Assembly (NCBI RefSeq): GCF_000423345.1
Contig: NZ_AUHU01000017.1
Coordinates: 16,391 to 80,390, forward strand
Length of the DNA stretch: 64,000 nucleotides
Direction of reading: 5' to 3'
From: Marinimicrobium agarilyticum DSM 16975
GTDB taxonomy: Bacteria; Pseudomonadota; Gammaproteobacteria; Pseudomonadales; Cellvibrionaceae
A program made the position numbers and the translations under genes. The notes under the pieces were generated by a model that was not told where the DNA came from, ran no database searches, and saw only the letters and a list, made by a program, of their open reading frames with translations. Shown here piece after piece: positions 23,351-30,801 of this stretch (positions are counted from its first letter, which is position 1; each line of letters opens with the position of its first letter).

Positions 23351-24343
23351 ATGAGCAAGATTCGCTGGGGGGTGCTCAGCACCGCCAATATTGGTCGCAA
23401 GAAAGTCATACCCGCCATTCAGGCCTCTGAGCGGGGCGAAGTCGTGGCTGTCGCCTCGCGCTCGGAAGAAAGTGCTCGGGCCTTTGCCGACGAGCTGGGC
23501 ATCCCCAATGCCTACGGCAGTTATGAAGCCCTGCTCAATGACCCGAATATCGATGCCATTTATAACCCGCTCCCCAACCACCTGCATGTCCCGCTCTCGA
23601 TTCAGGCCCTGGAAGCGGGCAAGCACGTGCTTTGCGAGAAACCCATCAGTCTCGACACCGAAGATCTTCAGGCCCTGAAAAAAGCCGCCAAGGCTCACCC
23701 TCAGCAGAAGCTGATGGAAGCTTTCATGTACCGCTTTCACCCCCAGTGGCCGCAGGTCAAGGAGTGGCTGGAGCGGGGAGATTTGGGCCAGGTGCGCACC
23801 TACAGTGCCTTTTTTGCCTACAACAACCGGGATGAAGAGAACATTCGCAACCTGCCGGATATCGGTGGGGGCGGCCTGATGGACATTGGCTGCTACGGCA
23901 TCTCCTCCGCCCGCCATGTATACAACAGCGAGCCGGTGCGGGTGGTCGGCAGTGTTCAACCTCTGGCCGGGTACGATGTGGACTGCCTGACCTCGGCCAT
24001 CATGGAATTCCCCGACGGCACCGCCACCTTTACGGTGACCACCAAGACCGAAGCCACTCAGTGGGCTGAGATTCATGGGGAGAAAGGCATGATCCGCCTG
24101 GAAAAGCCCTTCAACCCCGAACCGGGTGATGAAAACCGGGTCACTCTGATTCTGAAAGGAGAAAAACAGGTATTCAGCTTCCCGGAGGCGGACCAATACC
24201 AGTTGATGGTCGACGCCTTTGCCAAAAGCATTCAGGAGCAGACGCCTGTTCCCACCCCACTGTGGGACGCAGAAGCCAACATGCGCATCATCGACGCGCT
24301 ATTCACCAGTTCGGATGAAAGCCGCTGGGTCAATCTGGATTAA
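23351..24343 (+). CDS. Gfo/Idh/MocA-family NAD(P)-dependent oxidoreductase
   Basis: The 330-residue protein has an N-terminal Rossmann fold (MSKIRWGVLSTANIGRKKVI), the family EKP motif in HVLCEKPISLDTED and a C-terminal dimerisation/substrate domain (YRFHPQWPQV, GGGGLMDIGCYGISSARHVY). Enzymes of this family oxidise or reduce sugars, inositols and trans-dihydrodiols. The substrate is unknown. ATG at 23351 with GGAG nearby. The next gene (type II NADH dehydrogenase) starts 26 bp downstream, likely the same transcript. Confidence 0.9.
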   Translation: MSKIRWGVLSTANIGRKKVIPAIQASERGEVVAVASRSEESARAFADELGIPNAYGSYEALLNDPNIDAIYNPLPNHLHVPLSIQALEAGKHVLCEKPISLDTEDLQALKKAAKAHPQQKLMEAFMYRFHPQWPQVKEWLERGDLGQVRTYSAFFAYNNRDEENIRNLPDIGGGGLMDIGCYGISSARHVYNSEPVRVVGSVQPLAGYDVDCLTSAIMEFPDGTATFTVTTKTEATQWAEIHGEKGMIRLEKPFNPEPGDENRVTLILKGEKQVFSFPEADQYQLMVDAFAKSIQEQTPVPTPLWDAEANMRIIDALFTSSDESRWVNLD

Positions 24344-24368
24344 TCGTCTTTTTAAGGAGAGGTAAGCC

Positions 24369-25661
24369 TTGAAGAAAATCGTTGTCGTCGGCGGTGGTGC
24401 CGGCGGTCTGGAACTCGCCACCAAACTGGGACGTAAACTGGGTCGAAAGAAAAAAGCGCAAATCATTCTGGTGGACCGAAATACCACCCACTTGTGGAAG
24501 CCGCTGCTTCATGAGATTGCCGTCGGCACTATGGATGAAGGCAACGATGCGGTCAGCTATCGCGCCCACGCCTACGGCAACAGCTTCCACTTCCGCATCG
24601 GTAGCATGATCGACATCGACCGGGAAAACCGCCAGGTGGTGCTCGCCCCGGTGCTGGATGAAGAAGGTGTGGAGTTTATACCTTCGACCCGTATTGACTA
24701 CGACTACCTGGTCATTGCGCTCGGCTCCATGTCCAATGACTTCGGTACCGAGGGCGTCAAGGACCACTGTATTTTCCTGGACAGCGCCAAACAGGCGCAC
24801 CGCTTCCGCAACAAGTTGCTCAACCGGTTCCTTCGCATCCAACGGGTGCAGGGGGAGTCCGATCATGTGCGCATTGCCATTGTCGGTGGCGGCGCCACCG
24901 GCGTGGAGCTATCCGCTGAACTGCACCATGCCGTGAAAGAATTTCACCACTACGGTTTCAATGCGATCACCAATGACCACCTCCACGTCACGCTGGTGGA
25001 GGCCGGAGAACGAATTCTCCCCGCCCTACCCGAGCGCATTTCCAGCGCCGCAACCCGGGAGCTGACGCACATCGGCGTTCAGGTCAAAACGAACACGATG
25101 ATCACCTCGGCCAGCGCTACCGGTCTGCACACCAAAGACGGGGAGACGATCGAAGCGGATCTGATGGTCTGGGCCGCGGGCATCAAAGTGCCGGATTTTA
25201 TGGCCAATATTGGTGGGCTGGAAACCAACCGGATCAATCAGTTGAAAGTGAACGAGAAGCTGCAGACGTCTCGGGATGATCACATTTTTGCGATTGGTGA
25301 CTGCGCCGAGTTTATTCAGGAAGACGGCAAGCGGGTCCCACCCCGGGCTCAGTCCGCTCACCAGATGGCGGCGGTCTGCTATGACAATATTGTGTCGTCG
25401 CTCAATGGCAAGCCTCTGAAGACTTACCATTATCACGACCACGGTTCGCTGATTTCGTTGGCGAACTATTCGACTGTGGGGAGCCTGATGGGCAATCTGA
25501 CGCGGGGCAGCCTGTTTATTGAGGGACGGATGGCTCGGTTGGTGTATATCTCGCTGTACCGGATGCATCAGGTGGCGGTACACGGGTTGATCAAGACCGG
25601 GCTTTTGATGTTTGCGGGCAAGATCAACCGCTGGTTACGACCTCGGTTGAAGTTGCACTGA
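24369..25661 (+). CDS. ndh: Type II NADH:quinone oxidoreductase (NDH-2)
   Basis: The 430-residue flavoprotein begins at a TTG codon (24369), placed 8 bases after AAGGAGAGG. It has two dinucleotide-binding motifs, [16 protein letters not shown] for FAD and [16 protein letters not shown] for NADH, plus the second FAD motif FAIGDCAEF. It ends in an amphipathic segment ([21 protein letters not shown]) typical of peripheral NDH-2 enzymes. It oxidises NADH and reduces membrane quinones without pumping protons. A palindromic repeat begins 20 bp after the stop. Confidence 0.92.
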   Translation: MKKIVVVGGGAGGLELATKLGRKLGRKKKAQIILVDRNTTHLWKPLLHEIAVGTMDEGNDAVSYRAHAYGNSFHFRIGSMIDIDRENRQVVLAPVLDEEGVEFIPSTRIDYDYLVIALGSMSNDFGTEGVKDHCIFLDSAKQAHRFRNKLLNRFLRIQRVQGESDHVRIAIVGGGATGVELSAELHHAVKEFHHYGFNAITNDHLHVTLVEAGERILPALPERISSAATRELTHIGVQVKTNTMITSASATGLHTKDGETIEADLMVWAAGIKVPDFMANIGGLETNRINQLKVNEKLQTSRDDHIFAIGDCAEFIQEDGKRVPPRAQSAHQMAAVCYDNIVSSLNGKPLKTYHYHDHGSLISLANYSTVGSLMGNLTRGSLFIEGRMARLVYISLYRMHQVAVHGLIKTGLLMFAGKINRWLRPRLKLH

Positions 25662-25680
25662 GGGTTGTTGCGTCACGTCC

Positions 25681-25791
25681 GGTCCTGGGTGGTGTCAGCC
25701 CTTCCCAGACACGCCGTGAACCCATCCATGGGGGCTCGAATCGCGGGTCCCCCGCTCCACGGTCTGGGAAGGGCTGACACCACCCAGGACC
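25681..25791 (+). repeat. Palindromic element copy 3 (pair II, core forward)
   Basis: A perfect 30-bp stem (25681-25710 with 25762-25791), starting GGTCCTGGGTGGTGTCAGCC, encloses a 51-nt core (25711-25761) that differs from copy 2 at only a few bases. The stem is unrelated to those of the other copies. Confidence 0.92.
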
Positions 25792-25820
25792 TCAGAGCCA
25801 GCATCCAACAAAATGCGTAG

Positions 25821-25847
25821 GTCAGGTAAGCGAAAGCGCCACCTGAC
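25821..25847. repeat. Small REP-like hairpin with GNRA loop
   Basis: GTCAGGT (25821-25827) and ACCTGAC (25841-25847) close a stem around GC-GAAA-GC. It resembles short REP-type intergenic palindromes. It lies in the spacer between palindromic element copies 3 and 4. Confidence 0.5.
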
Positions 25848-25968
25848 ATTTTGGCTGAAAATATACCGAAAAGCTTCCAGGACCGAATCACGTTTCGTCA
25901 ATCCAACCTATAGCTCTATTCCACAAGACTATTAAATCGTATCCCGCAGTGTGTTGATGTGGCACTGA

Positions 25969-26077
25969 GGTCCGAGAGGGATAAGGCCTTTCAAAACCGT
26001 GGAGCGCGGGACTCGCGATTCGAGCCCCCAGGGACGGGTTTACGGCGTGTCTTGAAAGGCCTTATCCCTCTCGGACC
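25969..26077 (-). repeat. Palindromic element copy 4 (pair II, core reversed)
   Basis: A 29-bp stem (25969-25997 with 26049-26077, one mismatch), starting GGTCCGAGAGGGATAAGGCC, encloses a 51-nt core (25998-26048) inverted relative to copy 3. Complementary 13-mers TCACGTCCGGTCC (25673-25685) and GGACCGGACGTGA (26073-26085) bracket the pair. GGACCTCAG (25787-25795) and CTGAGGTCC (25965-25973) bracket the spacer. Confidence 0.92.
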
Positions 26078-26108
26078 GGACGTGAAACTACGCTGCAAAC
26101 CTTCTCTG

Positions 26109-27314
26109 TCAATCTCGACGCGGTAACGCCAACGCAATCACCGTAGCCAACGCCAGAAACGCGAACGAAATCCAAAGACAGGCCACCAGTCCGGCCACCT
26201 GGTAGACCCAACCGGACAACACCGTCCCCACCAGACGCCCCATGGCGTTCGCCATATAATAAAACCCCACATCCAGTGAAACACCGTCTTCCTTGGCATA
26301 ACTCACAATCAAATAACTGTGCAGGGACGAATTGACCGCGAACAGTACGCCGAATACCATCAGCCCACCCAACAGACTCCACTGCGGGGCAACGTCACCG
26401 AGCAAGGCCAGAGCGATCAACGCGGGAACAAGAGTCAACCCCAGCGCCCAACCAAACGCCGTGCGACCATCGGGCATGGTGCCGGTATTTCGCCCCGTGA
26501 TACGCGGCGCGACCGACTGCACCGCGCCGTAGCCAATCACCCACAGCGCGAGAAAGCCCCCCACTTTCCAGTGGTCCCAATCAAACTGACTGGCGAGGAA
26601 TACCGGCAGCGCCACCACAAACCACACATCCCGCGCGCCGAATAAAAACAGGCGCGCCGCGGAGAGCACATTGACGGCCGTGCTTTTGGAAAAGATCTCG
26701 GAAAACTTGGGCTTGCTTTTGGCCCGGCCCAGATCTTTTCTCAGAAATATCAGACTGGCGATCCAGACAAACAGCAACGCCAGGGCCATCGAACCCACCG
26801 CGCCAGCGAAACCCAACGCCATCAACAGGGCGCCACCGAGAAAAAAGCCCGCACCCTTGAGCGCATTTTTTGATCCCGTCAGCAACGCAACCCATTTATA
26901 GAGCGCCCCGCTTTGACCGTCTGGCACCAGCAACTTGATCGAGCTTTTTGCGCTCATTTTGTTCAGGTCCTTGGCGACGCCGGAGAGCGCCTGGGCCGCC
27001 ATAACCCAGGGCACAGTGAGCATGGCGGCGGGTACCAGCAGCATCGACAATGCCACCACCTGCAGGAGCAGCCCGATGTTCATGGTGCGGTTAAGTCCCA
27101 GCCGGGCGCCGAGCCAGCCGCCCACCAGGTTGGTGATGACTCCAAAAATTTCGTAGAACAGAAACAGCAGTGCAATCGCCAGCGGGCTGTAACCCAGTTG
27201 ATGGAAGTGCAGCACCACCAGCATGCGCAGGGCACCATCGGTCAGAGTGAACGCCCAGTAATTACCGGTGATGAGCAGGTACTGGCGAATGGCCGGGGAG
27301 AGCTGCGCCAGCAT
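26109..27314 (-). CDS. arsJ: ArsJ organoarsenical efflux permease (MFS)
   Basis: The 401-residue MFS protein has about 12 membrane segments and the ArsJ-type opening YLLITGNYWAFTLTDGALRMLVVLHFHQLGY, with GVAKDLNKMSAKSSIKLLVP in the first cytoplasmic region. ArsJ exports 1-arseno-3-phosphoglycerate, formed when GAPDH uses arsenate in place of phosphate. The adjacent dedicated GAPDH (3 bp away) and acr3/arsR make this assignment strong. Last gene of the ars operon; palindromic element copy 4 starts 31 bp downstream. Confidence 0.93.
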   Translation of the reverse strand: MLAQLSPAIRQYLLITGNYWAFTLTDGALRMLVVLHFHQLGYSPLAIALLFLFYEIFGVITNLVGGWLGARLGLNRTMNIGLLLQVVALSMLLVPAAMLTVPWVMAAQALSGVAKDLNKMSAKSSIKLLVPDGQSGALYKWVALLTGSKNALKGAGFFLGGALLMALGFAGAVGSMALALLFVWIASLIFLRKDLGRAKSKPKFSEIFSKSTAVNVLSAARLFLFGARDVWFVVALPVFLASQFDWDHWKVGGFLALWVIGYGAVQSVAPRITGRNTGTMPDGRTAFGWALGLTLVPALIALALLGDVAPQWSLLGGLMVFGVLFAVNSSLHSYLIVSYAKEDGVSLDVGFYYMANAMGRLVGTVLSGWVYQVAGLVACLWISFAFLALATVIALALPRRD

Positions 27315-27317
27315 GGC

Positions 27318-28331
27318 CTAGGCCTGCTGGTCCTTGAGGCCCACCAAGCGAGCCAACTCGGCGGTGCGGTTGGCGTAGCCCCACTCGTTGTCGTACCAGG
27401 CGTAGATTTTCACCTGAGTGCCATCAATCACCAGAGTGGACAGGGCATCAATAATGCTGGAGCGCGGATCGGTTTTGTAATCCACTGACACCAGCGGTCG
27501 CTCTTCATACCCGAGAATGCCGGGCATCTCGGAGTCGGCCGCCTGCTTGAGTAAAGCGTTGACCTGTTCCCGGTCGGTGGGCTTGTTCACCTCAAACACG
27601 CAGTCAGTCAAAGAAGCGTTGGCCAAGGGCACGCGCACGGCGTGGCCGTTTAGCCGGCCTTTGAGCTCGGGAAAAATTTCTGTAATGGCTTTGGCCGAAC
27701 CGGTCGTAGTGGGAATCAGGCTCAGACTGCTGGCCCGGGCCCGGCGCAGATCCTTGTGCGGCTGATCGAGGATGCTCTGTGTATTGGTAATATCATGCAG
27801 GGTGGTCATGGAGCCGTGCTTGATGCCCAGCTCCCGATGAATCACCTTCACCACGGGCGCCAGACAGTTGGTGGTGCAGGAGGCGGCAGTAACGATCCGA
27901 TAGCGCTCCGGGTTATACTGGTCATCATTCACACCCACGACCACATTGAGAATATCCTCCGCTTTGACCGGCGCGGTCACGACCACACGCTTGACGCCCT
28001 GATCCAGATACGCCTGCAACAACTCGCGCTCACGCATCTTGCCGGAGGCTTCAATCACTACATCGCAGCCGGACCAGTCGGTGTCGCCAATGGCACGATT
28101 CTGGCTGACAGCCAGGGTTCGCCCCTCAATCACCACGCTCGACCCTTCGGCCCGGGCTTCTTTCGACCAGCGCCCGTGCACCGAGTCGAAATTCAGCAAG
28201 TGCGCCAGGGTTTCCGCATCGCCGGAGGGGTCATTAATCTGAGCAAACTCCACCTCCGGCCACTCCCACCCTGCGCGCAGCGCCAGCCGGCCCATACGGC
28301 CAAAACCATTAATGCCAATCTTGATGCTCAT
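27318..28331 (-). CDS. Glyceraldehyde-3-phosphate dehydrogenase, ars-operon type
   Basis: The 337-residue protein has the NAD-binding [13 protein letters not shown] start, the catalytic-cysteine motif [11 protein letters not shown] and the C-terminal [12 protein letters not shown]. Placed between acr3 and arsJ it fits the arsenate-detoxification GAPDH that makes 1-arseno-3-phosphoglycerate for ArsJ, rather than the glycolytic copy. The start at 28331 ([11 protein letters not shown]) is where family homology begins; upstream codons read through the acr3 3' end in another frame. Confidence 0.93.
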   Translation of the reverse strand: MSIKIGINGFGRMGRLALRAGWEWPEVEFAQINDPSGDAETLAHLLNFDSVHGRWSKEARAEGSSVVIEGRTLAVSQNRAIGDTDWSGCDVVIEASGKMRERELLQAYLDQGVKRVVVTAPVKAEDILNVVVGVNDDQYNPERYRIVTAASCTTNCLAPVVKVIHRELGIKHGSMTTLHDITNTQSILDQPHKDLRRARASSLSLIPTTTGSAKAITEIFPELKGRLNGHAVRVPLANASLTDCVFEVNKPTDREQVNALLKQAADSEMPGILGYEERPLVSVDYKTDPRSSIIDALSTLVIDGTQVKIYAWYDNEWGYANRTAELARLVGLKDQQA

Positions 28332-28341
28332 ACGATTTTCC

Positions 28342-29358
28342 TCACTCAAACCAATGCCGGGTACGGTTGGCGAATGCCACCAGGGACAACATGACCGGCA
28401 CTTCCACCAGCACGCCCACCACAGTGGCCAAGGCGGCGCCGGAGTGCAGACCAAACAGGGAAATTGCCACTGCCACCGCCAATTCAAAAAAGTTCGATGC
28501 ACCGATCATGCAGGCAGGGGCCGCGATACGGTGTGAGAGCCGCAGCCTGTGCGCGGCCCAATACGCCAGAAAAAAGATACCGTAGGTCTGAATCAGCAAG
28601 GGGATGGCAATCAACCCGATGATCTGCGGCTTGCTTACGATCTCGGGCGCCTGTAATCCGAAGAGCAGAACCACGGTGGCCAGCAGCCCCAGGATTGATG
28701 CGGGTTTTACTCGACGAAGAAAATGCCCCAGTGCCGCCTCACCGCCACGGCGCAGCTGCCACCAGCGAGTTAACGCCCCCGCGATTAGGGGCAGAACCAC
28801 ATACAGCACCACCGAGAGCAACAGCGTCTCCCAGGGGACGGTGATGTCCGTCATACCCAGCAAAAACGCCGCAATGGGGGCAAAGGCAAACACCAGGATG
28901 ATGTCGTTGAGCGAGACTTGGACCAGTGTGTAATTGGCATCGCCTTTGGTCAGCTGGCTCCAGATAAATACCATCGCGGTACAGGGCGCCACCCCCAACA
29001 GAATCATTCCGGCGATGTATTCGTTGGCAGACTGCGGGTCCACCAAGCCGGCAAAAAACACCCGGAAGAACAACCAGCCAAGCGCCGCCATGGTAAAGGG
29101 CTTGATCAACCAGTTGACAACCAGCGTCAGTATCAGCCCGCGCGGCGCGCGACCCACCTCGTGCAGCGAGGTGAAATCCACCTGAACCATCATCGGATAG
29201 ATCATCAGCCAGATGAACACTGCCACCACCAGATTGACCTGCGCGTACTGCCAGCGGGACAGAATTTCGAACGCTTCTGGCACACCCAGCCCCAGCGCCA
29301 CGCCACCACAAATGGCCAGCGTGACCCAGATCGACAGATATCGCTCGAACAAACCCAT
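28342..29358 (-). CDS. acr3: Acr3-family arsenite efflux permease
   Basis: The 338-residue membrane protein has about ten transmembrane segments and the conserved Acr3 cysteine region [19 protein letters not shown], followed by [15 protein letters not shown] and [17 protein letters not shown]. It extrudes arsenite from the cytoplasm using the proton motive force. It lies 6 bp downstream of arsR and 10 bp before the GAPDH gene. Confidence 0.94.
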   Translation of the reverse strand: MGLFERYLSIWVTLAICGGVALGLGVPEAFEILSRWQYAQVNLVVAVFIWLMIYPMMVQVDFTSLHEVGRAPRGLILTLVVNWLIKPFTMAALGWLFFRVFFAGLVDPQSANEYIAGMILLGVAPCTAMVFIWSQLTKGDANYTLVQVSLNDIILVFAFAPIAAFLLGMTDITVPWETLLLSVVLYVVLPLIAGALTRWWQLRRGGEAALGHFLRRVKPASILGLLATVVLLFGLQAPEIVSKPQIIGLIAIPLLIQTYGIFFLAYWAAHRLRLSHRIAAPACMIGASNFFELAVAVAISLFGLHSGAALATVVGVLVEVPVMLSLVAFANRTRHWFE

Positions 29359-29364
29359 GTTGCG

Positions 29365-29715
29365 TTAACCTTTTTCTTGAGGGGTGCAACAGTCACCCAG
29401 AAGGTTCACGACCGGCGCACAAACCTCGGGGTGACCCGCGCAGCAATCGCGTACCAGAAACTGTATCACCGCGCTCATATGGCGAATGTCGGCGCGATAG
29501 ATGATGGATCGGCTCTGCCGACGGGAAACCACCCACCCTGCCCGCGCCAGCGTCGAAAGGTGCGCGGACATGGTGTTGTGAGGCACGGAGAGCTGGCGCG
29601 CGATTTCCCCGGCGGGTAGCCCCTCAGGCTCGTGACGCACCAGCAGACGGAAGGCCTCCAGGCGGGTTTCCTGGGAAAGCGCGGCGAAACTGTCAATAGC
29701 GTTTAATACGTCCAT
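29365..29715 (-). CDS. arsR: ArsR/SmtB-family arsenic-responsive repressor
   Basis: The 116-residue winged-helix protein has the recognition helix region IARQLSVPHNTMSAHLSTLA. Cysteine-rich C-terminal motifs DCCAGHPEVC and GDCCTPQ probably bind arsenite. It should repress its own operon (arsR-acr3-gapdh-arsJ) by binding the palindrome overlapping its upstream region, and release when arsenite binds. Confidence 0.94.
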   Translation of the reverse strand: MDVLNAIDSFAALSQETRLEAFRLLVRHEPEGLPAGEIARQLSVPHNTMSAHLSTLARAGWVVSRRQSRSIIYRADIRHMSAVIQFLVRDCCAGHPEVCAPVVNLLGDCCTPQEKG

Positions 29716-29716
29716 A

Positions 29717-29734
29717 TGTCTAAATATATAGACA
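29717..29734. promoter_or_regulatory. Probable ArsR operator
   Basis: TGTCTAAATATATAGACA is an 18-bp near-perfect palindrome with 6-bp arms TGTCTA/TAGACA, located 1 base upstream of the arsR ATG, the usual position for autoregulation. Being so close to the start codon, it may also overlap the transcription start. Confidence 0.75.
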
Positions 29735-29803
29735 CATTACCGAACCGTCAACGCCTCACGCCAGGCCGGGTATTTCCCATGGATACGCGACCCCAATAAA
29801 GAA

Positions 29804-29829
29804 ACCGGCTGCCCTTTCGAGCAGCCGGT
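29804..29829 (-). terminator. Intrinsic terminator after the secreted-protein gene
   Basis: ACCGGCTGC (29804-29812) and GCAGCCGGT (29821-29829) form a 9-bp stem. On the minus strand TTCTTTATT follows. It lies just past the stop at 29858. Confidence 0.8.
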
Positions 29830-29857
29830 GGATCGGCGCGGCTAAACGAGGATCATA

Positions 29858-30574
29858 TTATTGCGGGTAATGCAGCACGGCCACATAACGCATTTTTTCG
29901 GGCTTGCCATCGGCCATGCCCGGGATGAACCGGGAGGATTCCAAGGCTTTCTCCACATAGTCGGCATCGCGGCGGTACTTGCTGTGGCTCTCCAGACTGC
30001 GGGCAGAGGTCACCCGGCCGCTGTCGTTCACCCAAGCCAGTACGCGGGTCAGCTCACCTTCGTCACTGAAGAAGGGCTGGCCCTCGCTCCAGTCGTTTTT
30101 GCGGTAAAGGGAGTACCAGTTGCGGTCATCCAGGCGCTCTTGGGGCGCATAGTACTGGTGCCCGAAATCGCCCTGCATGTGGCCCAGGTTGGGCAGCAGC
30201 ATGACGGGCGGCTGGCCTTCCAGGTCCGCATATATGACGCGGAACACCATCCGAACAGGCACCGGCTCACCATCGACCTGCGCGGCCGTGAACTGGCGGG
30301 TTGCCATCGCCTGCTCCACTTGGTCGCGAAGCTCAGTGAAGCCCTCACGTTCATAGCAGGACACATTGCGGGTAAGGCCGTCGGTCCCGACATCTGTCTG
30401 GCAGTATACGGCGGCAACGGGGGCGTCATTGGTTAAGGCTGGCAGCGCGACAGCGGCTTCCAGGTAGCTCAGAGTATCGGCGCCAAAGCCGGCGGGTTGG
30501 TATTGCTCGGCTGCAACACTGCCCACTGAACCCAGGCCCAGCGCAACGAGGGCGCTGACTACGACTTTTTTCAT
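29858..30574 (-). CDS. Secreted protein with TonB-C-terminal-like repeats
   Basis: The 238-residue protein has a signal peptide (MKKVVVSALVALGLGSVGSVAAEQ). Both halves contain a pattern like the TonB C-terminal fold: a first unit ending VEQAMATRQFTAAQVDGEPVPVRMVFRVIY and a second SLESHSKYRRDADYVEKALESSRFIPG followed by MRYVAVLHY. It is therefore probably a periplasmic protein of the 'energy transducer TonB'-annotated type, without the TonB membrane anchor and proline linker. Role unknown. The start at 30574 was chosen because the signal peptide begins there. Monocistronic, with its own terminator. Confidence 0.6.
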   Translation of the reverse strand: MKKVVVSALVALGLGSVGSVAAEQYQPAGFGADTLSYLEAAVALPALTNDAPVAAVYCQTDVGTDGLTRNVSCYEREGFTELRDQVEQAMATRQFTAAQVDGEPVPVRMVFRVIYADLEGQPPVMLLPNLGHMQGDFGHQYYAPQERLDDRNWYSLYRKNDWSEGQPFFSDEGELTRVLAWVNDSGRVTSARSLESHSKYRRDADYVEKALESSRFIPGMADGKPEKMRYVAVLHYPQ

Positions 30575-30746
30575 GCTCTTATCCTCTTTCATCAGGCATT
30601 TTGAGGGTATTCTCAAGACCTATAATGGTGATTACAGGTCCAACGGACGGCGCGAATCCGATCTCCTATGCCCTAAAGAGTAGCATTGCCCTTAACAGGG
30701 TTTTGTTAATTTATTGTGACAATCCCGAAATATTTTGTATTTTTTC

Positions 30747-30772
30747 CAAAAAAAAGCCGCCCAGAGGGCGGC
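30747..30772 (-). terminator. Intrinsic terminator after the TonB receptor
   Basis: GCCGCCC (30756-30762) and GGGCGGC (30766-30772) form a GC-rich stem followed on the minus strand by eight or more T residues (complement of 30747-30755), 30 bp past the receptor stop. Confidence 0.92.
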
Positions 30773-30801
30773 TCAAGCAGCAGAAAAGCTTCCAAGAGGA
30801 C

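Noticed and set aside
17065..26077. A short peptide (GTRDSSPxGWVxGV) encoded in the cores of palindromic copies 1-4
   Set aside because: It appears only because the core is conserved as DNA. The frames have no start signals and run into unique stems, and copies 5-6 do not keep it.
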